From Sanguinoderma infundibulare (taxonomy: Eukaryota; Basidiomycota; Agaricomycetes; Polyporales; Polyporaceae), in NCBI GenBank assembly GCA_032821775.1, contig JAVLRN010000005.1:1054001-1118000 (forward strand): a DNA stretch of 64,000 nucleotides, written 5' to 3'. The position numbers were made by a program, and so were the translations under genes. This document shows, piece by piece, positions 56,893 to 64,000 of this stretch. The notes under the pieces were generated by a model. It made no database searches. It had not been told where the DNA came from and was given only the letters and a program-made list of their open reading frames with translations. Within the stretch, counting starts at the first letter, position 1, and every line of letters starts with the position of its first letter.

Positions 56893-58040
56893 TCATGCGG
56901 TGGCCATCACCACATCCGACGGACCCTCGCTGTCTACAGCCATCGGCTCTTGCGGAGCAGCCGACACGCCGGTAAGAGGGAGGATCTCCAGGCCCGCCAC
57001 AGCGAACCGCAACGCCCGCCCCCAGGCCTGGTCGACCATGTACCCTCCTGCGCGCATGATGCCCTCCCTGTCCTTCCGCACGGCCTCGCTGACGGGGTCG
57101 TAGTACGTGTCGCGCAGCACAAACATGTCGTCGTACCCGTAGTAGCTATCCTGCAGCGGCACGTGCGGCACGTCAGGGACGACGGTGCTCTGCGCAGCGC
57201 GGGAGCGGAGGAGGCGGGCACTGCTCTGGCCGAAGGAGCTCGTGGACGCCGCGCGCGCCGACGCGCGTTTCTGGGCCTCGGCGCGGGACTTGGCGACGAG
57301 CCGCGCCGCGTCCTTGTCGCTCGTCTCGAGCTTGTCGATGATGCCTTGCTTCGCCTTTTCGCGCTCCTCGCGCTCCTCCTCTTCAAGGCGGCGGAGCTCC
57401 TGGGCGCGTAGCTCGCGGTCTTGCCGCTCGGCCTCTTCTTGCTCCTGGAGGTAACGCTGGTACTCTTCCTCGCGCTTGATGTTGAGTTCGATGAGGGCGG
57501 CGTTCTCGATCCGGTATCGCTGGATGCGAGCTTCGGTCTCTGGGACGTCAATGTCGTTGATAAGATTGAAGGCTAGGGCCCATGTCAGCACGCCAGACGG
57601 GGTAAGCTCGAAAGATGCACGCACCGATCTCCTCGGCCCACTCGAGGTAGTCATTGTACGAACGCAGATCAGCGAAGTCCTCTCTTCGCTTATTGAACCT
57701 AGACGCTCTCAGGACGGGCATGCCAGCAGCTGTAGAATGGGGAACTCACTCCTTGGCCATCCTCCGTCTGACAGCAACCTCTTTCTCAACGGTCAGGTCC
57801 TCGAAGGTTTGAGGTGTGAACGCGAGCTTGCGCAGGATTTTATTGCAGACAGGACACGGTGCAGGACCAAGCGTAAACAATCTGTCGATGCATGACTCGC
57901 ACCTACGTCCTCGGTGAGGATCTGCTCCGTACGATATATACATACCGCACTCACATTTTGTGGTAACACGCGCTGACAAGCAGCCGCAGTTTCGGGTTGA
58001 GGTACCTATCCGACTTGCATACAGGACACTGGTCATCCAT
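56893..58040 (-). CDS. TFB3: TFIIH subunit TFB3/MAT1, CDK-activating-kinase assembly factor
   Basis: Bridges the CDK7/Kin28-cyclin H kinase to core TFIIH for transcription and repair. The RING finger is at the N-terminus: MDDQCPVCKSDRYLNPKLRL, then VSACYHKM, and after an intron CESCIDRLFTLGPAPCPVC, completing a C3HC4 set. The MAT1 helical region reads FTPQTFEDLTVEKEVAVRRR, DYLEWAEEIAFNLINDIDVP and a long Glu/Arg coiled coil (EEEYQRYLQEQEEAERQDRE). The C-terminal part (YYDPVSEAVRKDREGIMRAG, GYMVDQAWGRALRFAVAGLE) contacts the CDK-cyclin in known structures. Four exons, about 330 residues. Confidence 0.95.
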
Positions 58041-58087
58041 CGACTAAAGCAGCCGTCAACCCATAGGCATAGTGTAGTTGGAAGAGC

Positions 58088-58315
58088 ATGCATACAAAGT
58101 ACTCGGACGTTCTCCCAGACGGATCTTTTACACCGCCGCCAAATATCGTCGTGGAAGTGCTCTGTACCTGCGAAGGCGTACTCGTCCGCGTGCTTGCCGC
58201 GGTCGACGGGCCCGACTTGCGGATGGTCGTCCCCCGAAGCCAGCTATTGCGTTGCGCCATTTCGCCCCAGCGTGATCATGTAGTCAAAGTGGTACCGGTT
58301 CGACACGCGACGTAA
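58088..58315 (+). CDS. Possible small single-exon protein, 75 residues
   Basis: Open frame MHTKYSDVLPDGSFTPPPNI to ..VVKVVPVRHAT. It starts 48 bp from the TFB3 ATG, divergently. Composition is balanced and hydrophobic beta-like (VVEVLCTCEGVLVRVLAAV), unlike a random antisense frame, and no better frame competes here. I do not recognise it; no signal peptide or membrane helix. It could also be noise in a 5' UTR. Confidence 0.4.
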   Translation: MHTKYSDVLPDGSFTPPPNIVVEVLCTCEGVLVRVLAAVDGPDLRMVVPRSQLLRCAISPQRDHVVKVVPVRHAT

Positions 58316-58319
58316 GGTA

Positions 58320-59139
58320 TATGCAAGGGGGGTGGCGAGTGCACACAGCCGCGGGGATGATCGTGAACGCGGCCAAGTTAGTAAGCGCCAAGTCATGTTG
58401 CGTTTGGCGCTATTAAGCACGGGCGCTCAGTTGTAGGATTTCCAAATTCGACAGAGTGCAAACGTCCGCATGAAAGTTGAGACCTGGCAAACCGGGACAT
58501 GAGGCGTGCATGCCACATCGGTCAGCCAATACGCTACTAGACAAGTAAAGCATGTGGCCAAGGCAATATATAATACAGTAATAAAGCTGGATACAGTATT
58601 GAGAGTGCCGGAACGTGAGCAATATACACGAATTACACGACCCAGAGACGAGAAACATCGATAGCGAGCGTGGGAGGGGACAGGACAGGATAACGGTCCT
58701 TTCGACCTCAAAGTACGGGAGAGACGCGGAGAGTAAAAATCATACACGGGCGGATACTAATGCCAGGAGTGAGCGATGCCAGGAAGAACGAAAATGATAC
58801 AACTCGGGAGCGGGGTATGACGGCGACTGCGACGAGTATAGTAGACAGTCCGACTCCAAACACCGGAACGACGAGAGAGCCAAATATAGATATAGTTACA
58901 CGAGCACCAGACCCCGAGGGAGAGATATCACAGCAATGAACGGAGAGGGGTGGACACAAAGAACGCAGAAAATAGGTAGTCCAAAATAATCAGGGTGTTG
59001 GAAGGCCGGATACGTTGTACTATGTCAGTCCCATGGGTAGAGAGCATCCCAAGCTCATGCCGCAGAAGACAAACGGCTCCTTCGACAGTGTCAAGCTTCG
59101 GATGCCACCTGGGCGGCGAACGGGGACGACGTGACAGCC
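58320..59139. other. Intergenic region downstream of PKA gene
   Basis: 820 bp without a gene. Near its left end an 8-bp perfect inverted repeat (AGCGCCAA at 58384-58391, TTGGCGCT at 58404-58411) forms a hairpin and includes TTTGGCGC, the E2F-type sequence. The rest is AT-richer and probably PKA 3' UTR. Confidence 0.55.
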
Positions 59140-60681
59140 CTAGAACTCGAGGAACTGATACGCGACGGAATCAAACCGTTGTTGAATGGACGGCGGACGT
59201 TCCTCGCGAACGAGACCCGGGATTTCTTCCGCCGGCGGTAGAGGGAGGTGCGAAAAATTACGCGTGTCGTCAACGGAGGCGACATGTGGGATGATAGGTG
59301 CCTGAAGAAGCGGAAAACAAGTGAGTACTCTGCCGCCGTGCCCGCTTCGGGGTAGTCAGAGCGACATACCCTAATCTCATGCCGCTCAACTGCATCCCAG
59401 TCGACGCCGCGGAACCAAGGATGATCCAAAACATCCTGTGAGCCGCCAATTAGGTTGCCCAGGCGTTTACTCCGATCCGGATGCAAGAACGCCTTGATGA
59501 TGTCTTTGGATAGTGGATCGACTTCCCTCGGCCAGTGAATCTTTCCCCTGAGAATCTTTTCATAGATCCCGTACGCGGTCTCGTCGAAGAACGGCGGGTA
59601 GCCTACGATCATCTCGTAGCAGAGGATACCGCACGCCCACCAGTCGGCGGCCTTGCCGTGGCCATCTGACTGAATGATTTCTGGCGCGAGGTACTCAGGC
59701 GTCCCGCACAGCGTCCACGTACGGTCGTCTACAATTTTTGCGAAGCCGAAATCGGTGAGGCGGAGGTAGCCGCGGGAATCCAGAAGTAAGTTTTCGGGCT
59801 TCAAGTCGCGGTAGATGATGTTGAAGGAGTGGAGGTACTTGAGCGCGAGAATGATGGTGGCGAGGTAGAAGCGGGTGACGTCGGCGGTGAAGCGTTTTGC
59901 GCGGCGTAGGTGCGTGAACAGCTCCCCGCCAGGAACGTAAGAGGTCAGCATGTAGACGTTGAGGCTGTCCTGAAAGGTTGCGTAGAGGTCGACGATGAAA
60001 GGATGGCGTACGCGTGACAGAATGTACCGCTCTGCGTTCACATGCTCGACCTGACGAAGACGTACGATCTCGGTCTTGCGAAGGACCTTCAACGCGAAGC
60101 AATTCGACGCGCTCTGCCCAGAGGCGCCTCGAAGCCGCACAAGCAGAACACGGGCGAACGTGCCGGTTCCTGAGAAGAGGGTTGTACCACCATGATTACA
60201 AACCATCTCGCAGGATTGTCACGAACCAATACTCACCGAGCGTGCCCTTGACCTCGAAGTCCGTCAACTTCAACGTGCCCTTCTCTAAATGCGACTGCTC
60301 GTCTTCTAGATGGCGCTGCGGGGGGCGGGGCGAGCTTGCGGGTAGTCGTGTGTCAATCTCCATCCGGTCTTGCTGATGACTGCGCCGCCCGCGTCGCGCC
60401 GCCTCAATGTCGTGCAAGTGAGGGTGAAGTGATGGGTGCTGTAGCTGAGTCCCGGGGCCGGAATACCGTGGCTCCGAGCCCACGATGATGGCAGCCTCTC
60501 CTTCGTCGCTCCGTCCAGGGGACAAGGGCGGAGTGATGGGTCCGTCGCTGAGCATGCAATCCGAGTCGCGACGAAAAAAGCTAGAATCGGGTGTTGTGGA
60601 GAGGGCGAGTGCGGTGTGATTCGGCAAGGAGGATGAGCGGAAAGCGGGATAACTGGGGTGCTCCATACTTCTGGAGGCCAT
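59140..60681 (-). CDS. cAMP-dependent protein kinase catalytic subunit
   Basis: AGC-family Ser/Thr kinase released from its regulatory subunit by cAMP. A ~150-residue Ser/Pro-rich N-terminus precedes LTDFEVKGTLG|TGTFARVLLVRL (Gly loop across an intron). Then FALKVLRKTEIVRLRQVEHV (VAIK-type Lys), YRDLKPENLLL (catalytic loop), LTDFGFAKIVDD (DFG), TWTLCGTPEYLAPE (activation loop with the PDK1-site Thr) and DWWACGILCYEMIVGYPPFF. The last exon carries IPHVASVDDTRNF and ends YQFLEF, a slightly changed version of the usual hydrophobic FxxF motif. The start at MASRSMEHPSYPAF is preferred. A 5' exon ends at 60798 and an intron at 60718-60797 lies upstream of this ATG, probably in the leader. Confidence 0.92.
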
Positions 60682-61346
60682 TAATGAAGGAGGTGTAAAC
60701 GCCTGGTCGCCGTAGATCTGGCGGCTGCGACGGAGAACTGTCAGCCCGTCGGGGGAAGAAGAATCCTCGGAGGACACGTGTGGTGAAACGCTCTTACCTG
60801 GCTGATAATTAGGGATTTGCAGGGCTACAACGTGGTGCTCAATACATCGGGTGTTGCGGGAGGAAAAGACCGAGGGCGTTGACAAGTCTGTTCAGCAGCG
60901 ATGGGATCAACGGGCTATGGAACGCCAGCGTGATGAGGACCGGTGGCAAAGGACGACGATGAAGTTTGGGTGTACCTTTAGCTGTCGCTGTGCTGGATGG
61001 TGCGCTCTGCGCTCGGCGATGGTGAAGGACTGGAGTAGAATACAGAAAGAAAGTGATCTCCAACCCCGCTCCCCCGAAACCACACGATCTCCATCTGCCG
61101 GTGCGACAACCACCACGTGCGTTTTCGCACCACGGCCGATCAGGCCACTGCACATCTTCCGGCCGCCGGCAACTGGCAACGGTGGTTTACAGTCCTGTAT
61201 GTAGACCCTCAGTGTTTCTCAGGTCGGTCGCCATTTTGTGACTGGGATGGTGACGGCCAGACAGCGCCGTGCATGTAAGATTTGCATTTAACAGAAGAAG
61301 TTCGCCTCGTGGACAGAGATACGACTATCAACAAATCCTACTACGC
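60682..61346. other. PKA 5' leader and intergenic region
   Basis: 665 bp. Contains the leader intron 60718-60797 (GTAAGA..CAG on the minus strand), the PKA promoter and the LigB-type gene 3' end. No other feature supported. Confidence 0.5.
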
Positions 61347-62552
61347 TCACGGATCAAACGCGAAGGTTGGTGCTCCGAAGATAGCAGCCAGTACTTTCAC
61401 CTCCGTGTTCTCCCCTCCTGCTCCTGCCCCGACATACAAAGGAACAAAGTGTTCTGCACGTGGGTGCGCCGCGCGGAAGCCCTTGTGCTTCACGAGCTCC
61501 AGCATCGCTTGCTTCCTCGCGGCAGGCTGATGTCCAAGAACCGCCGTCAGTCAAGCATTTAGCAACACGTTCAATGGACAGGTAGGTACTCACATCCGTC
61601 ACGGAGACCGCGTCCAGAATAGCTTGGTTGAATGCCTTCACTGTACTAGAGGCGGTCGTCTCCGAAAACGCGGAGAAATCCCGTAGGTTATGTATCAAAA
61701 GACCGCCGGAGAGAACGAGGATGCCTTCCCGCCTAGGTCGGAAATTACCCACCAATCAGAACAGAAGCACAACAGCGGCAGTCTGTCAGCCCACCTCAGC
61801 GGCTCCAATACCTGGCCTATCCGCCAGTTCTTCTCAGGATCCAAGCTCGAGTCCAACGAGACTTCGACGATAGGGACATCCATGAACTCATTGCCGAACA
61901 TGAGCGAGAAAGGGACGAAGACGCCATGGTCCAAACCAGGGCCATTGAACCCTCGGCCATCCATGCCGCGGGGCTCCAACTTGGGCGTTGTCCTGGCCAG
62001 GTACCCAGCCTGGATGATGTCCCGTCAGATCCCGGATGACACTGCACTGCGCCCTGAGATGAAATCGAAAGACTTACATCTTTGTAGAGCTGCACGACTC
62101 GCTGCGAGAGCGCAGAATCACCGCGAGATTTGAACTTCAGCTGATAGAGTGCCGGCGGGAAGCCGTAGTAATCATAGAGGAGGGGGTTCTCATCTCCGTA
62201 GTCCGTCACTGGGTATGTCATCGTAAGTCAAGGTTCAATTAACCAGACTTATGGAAGACATACCAAGGCGCTCTCCGGCAGACTCCCAGTGGGCGCTGAA
62301 GACCACGATGCCCTTGGGTCTATACTTAGAGAGTAGGGCAGGTCCAAAGTCTTTGAGAAAAGTTGCGAGGGGGCCGTTCGGTCCTATGTCCTTCCTGATC
62401 CCTTCGGTGTCGTTTCCAGGGGTGACGAGCATGGGAGAACCATGGCCGAAGAAGAATGCGGGGATCTTGTCGGGAGTAGAGGGCAACTCATCTAACGCCT
62501 TCTTCCACTCCGCCTGCGTCTTAGGCAGAGGAGGACTTGTTCCGTTGGTCAT
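61347..62552 (-). CDS. LigB/DODA-type extradiol ring-cleaving dioxygenase
   Basis: Metal-dependent dioxygenase related to plant/fungal DOPA 4,5-dioxygenase and LigB. Blocks: PAFFFGHGSPML (metal-ligand His), PKGIVVFSAHWES (His), DYYGFPPALYQLKFKSRGD, GLDHGVFVPFSLMFG (catalytic or ligand His), VPIVEVSLDSSLDPEKNWRI, and GILVLSGGLLIHNLRDFSAF. Ends IFGAPTFAFDP. Five exons, about 330 residues. The ATG at MTNGTSPPLPKTQ is used. The open frame before it encodes a hydrophobic, signal-anchor-like stretch (LVLFLLSAISAVILL) but begins at a non-ATG codon; if an upstream exon supplies an ATG, the enzyme would be membrane-anchored. Substrate (DOPA, catechols, lignin fragments) is not evident. Confidence 0.85.
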
Positions 62553-63083
62553 GGTGCGGGGAAAAAACGGGGCCAGAACGCGAGAGACGAGAGGGACGTT
62601 CGAGCGCAGCAGGATGACAGCTGAAATGGCGGATAAAAGGAAGAGGACTAAGTTACGAACGGCAGCCACGGTAAGAGAGTGTGTCTGTTATCGAAGAATC
62701 GAGGATCTTGGGGACTTGAACCAAAGTGGGAGAGCGTTCTATATTGCGGGGAATGTGGCTTACGCCATGAAGCTTACTCGGCTGACTGTAACTTGGAGGA
62801 TTAGCTGACAAGCTGGAAGCATTGCGCATCCGAGGGTAACATACCATGATACATCCAGAGCAAATCCAGAGCGACAGCGTGTACGCATGTACGCACGGTC
62901 TGGCAGAATTGTCAAAGGCATTGTGGTCAGCAAGTCGCGGAAGGGCAGACAGACCGTTTCTGCTGCTGACACATCCTCGTACCCAGATCGGACAAAGCAG
63001 ATCTCGATCGATGATGGTCACTCTTTCTTTTTCTTGCGCGTGTGCTGCCAGTGGACCTCGAGCTCGGGCTTGCGCGTGTTAGG
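62553..63083. other. Divergent intergenic region LigB-type gene and SSF1
   Basis: 531 bp before two divergent starts. Includes the hydrophobic non-ATG open frame just upstream of the dioxygenase start (62553-62669), which may be an extra exon. Otherwise nothing recognised. Confidence 0.45.
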
Positions 63084-64000
63084 ATGGGTCGCCGACGCAA
63101 GAACCGTACTCATCTCAAGGGCGGGGCCGCCTCTGCTCCAGGAACTGCCGAAGGCGTCCCCAAGTCGTTCGTAATCAAACATGGTCAGGTCGGCCACTCG
63201 CTCACGCAACTCGTCCGAGACATGCGCAAGGTCTTGGAACCAAACACGGCCAGTCGACTGAAGGTCAGTAACACCCTTCCCACTCGCCGTGTGACAATGT
63301 TTTGATTCAAGCTGCAAGTGAAGGAACGTTCCAGGAACAAACTCAAGGACTTCCTCACCATGGCACCTGCCCTCGGAGTGACGCATCTGCTCGCGTTCAC
63401 GCTAACGGACGTCGCACCTTCGATGAGGATCGTCCGTCTGTCCGCTGGCCCGACACTCAGCTTCAGGATTGAGAGGTACAGCTTGGTAAAGGACATCATC
63501 AACTCCTCGCGGAGGGCGAGGAGCATGAGCACGGTCGAATACCTCTCCCCTCCGCTGGTGAGTACCAGATGTCTTCCCGTTTCAACTCGACTCGACGCTC
63601 AGCTCCAAAAACACTCCAGCTCGTCCTTGCCTCCTTCCCGCCCCCATCTCCCACCACTCCCGCTCATCTCACGCTCATGATGAAGACGTTCCAATCCATC
63701 TTTCCCCCGCTCTCCCCGCACGCGCTGTCCCTCTCCTCCGCCCGCCGCGTGGTCCTCATCTCCTACAACGCCGAACGCGGCACCGTCGACTTCCGGCACT
63801 ACCTCATCACCGTCAAGCCGTACGGCGTCTCAAAGCGCATCCGGCGCGTGCTCGAGGGTGCGGCCGCCAAGAAGTCGTCGCATTCCGAGACCGGCGTGCT
63901 TGACCTCGGCAACGAGAAGGACGTTGCAGACTTCCTCCTCAGGAAGAAGGGCGAGCCCGGTCCTTCGAGCGACGGATATGAGAGCGCGGCCTCATCTGCC
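63084..64000 (+). CDS. SSF1: Brix-domain ribosome biogenesis factor SSF1/Peter Pan (5' part)
   Basis: Nucleolar 60S assembly factor required for 27S pre-rRNA processing; works with RRP15 and RRP14. Begins MGRRRKNRTHLKGGAASAP, then PKSFVIKHGQVGHSLTQLVR with DMRKVLEPNTASRLK, an intron, and ERSRNKLKDFLTMAPALGVT. Brix-domain blocks follow: GPTLSFRIERYSLVKDIINS and, after a second intron near 63557-63621, LVLASFPP then FPPLSPHALSLSSARRVVLI with SYNAERGTVDFRHYLITVKP and GVSKRIRRVLEG. The gene runs off the right edge at 64000 and its acidic/basic C-terminus is missing. Motif order and spacing match SSF1/PPAN. Confidence 0.92.

Noticed and set aside
1..64000. tRNA genes
   Set aside because: Scanned for B-box-like GGTTCGANTCC; similar strings (for example near 21478) fall within coding exons and have no cloverleaf context.

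Overview
The window is a compact nuclear segment of a filamentous fungus, almost certainly a basidiomycete (Agaricomycete, possibly a polypore). Genes are interrupted by many 50-70 nt introns with CTRAY-type branch points. Intergenic spaces are often under 250 bp, GC content is fairly high, and every recognisable protein is of fungal type. Two secreted GMC (AA3-type) oxidoreductases would suit a plant-litter or wood decayer, but the order is an inference. I saw no rRNA, tRNA, CRISPR array or complete transposon.

Left part (1-25.9 kb) is conserved core biology: GMF/Aim7 actin regulator, GPI mannosyltransferase I (GPI14/PIG-M), mitochondrial uL3, an RRN6-like RNA polymerase I core factor, a mitochondrial carrier, BUB2, an AP-4 epsilon-like large adaptin, chaperonin CCT4, UFD1, N-myristoyltransferase, OGG1 and an unassigned basic/acidic nuclear-type protein. 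Several of these are head-to-head pairs sharing spacers of about 150-240 bp.

Middle part (26-36 kb) is the only clearly plastic region. It holds a decayed AIM9-like phosphotransferase pseudogene, an intact cyclin-D1-binding-protein (GCIP)-like gene and two tandem GMC oxidoreductases. The same short GCIP gene piece plus the same promoter-like element occurs three times: intact upstream of GMC1, as a relic between GMC1 and GMC2, and as an inverted orphan about 12 kb away between UFD1 and NMT1. The GCIP-like gene and GMC1 together need three GC-AG introns within about 3.2 kb; the GMC2 counterparts of two of them are ordinary GT-AG.

Right part (36-64 kb): a wax-synthase-like MBOAT acyltransferase, an arrestin-like trafficking adaptor, a cytochrome b561 membrane protein, mitochondrial 3-hydroxyisobutyrate dehydrogenase, an extended Rossmann-fold SDR, the large Sec7-domain ARF-GEF (GEA/GBF1), proteasome alpha4, a ZUP1-type deubiquitinase with an N-terminal zinc finger, TFB3/MAT1, a possible 75-residue small protein, PKA catalytic subunit, a LigB/DODA-type ring-cleaving dioxygenase and the 5' part of SSF1/PPAN, cut by the window edge.

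Splice sites were placed by eye using reading frame, GT/GC..AG signals and family conservation. CDS coordinates run from start to stop codon and include introns.
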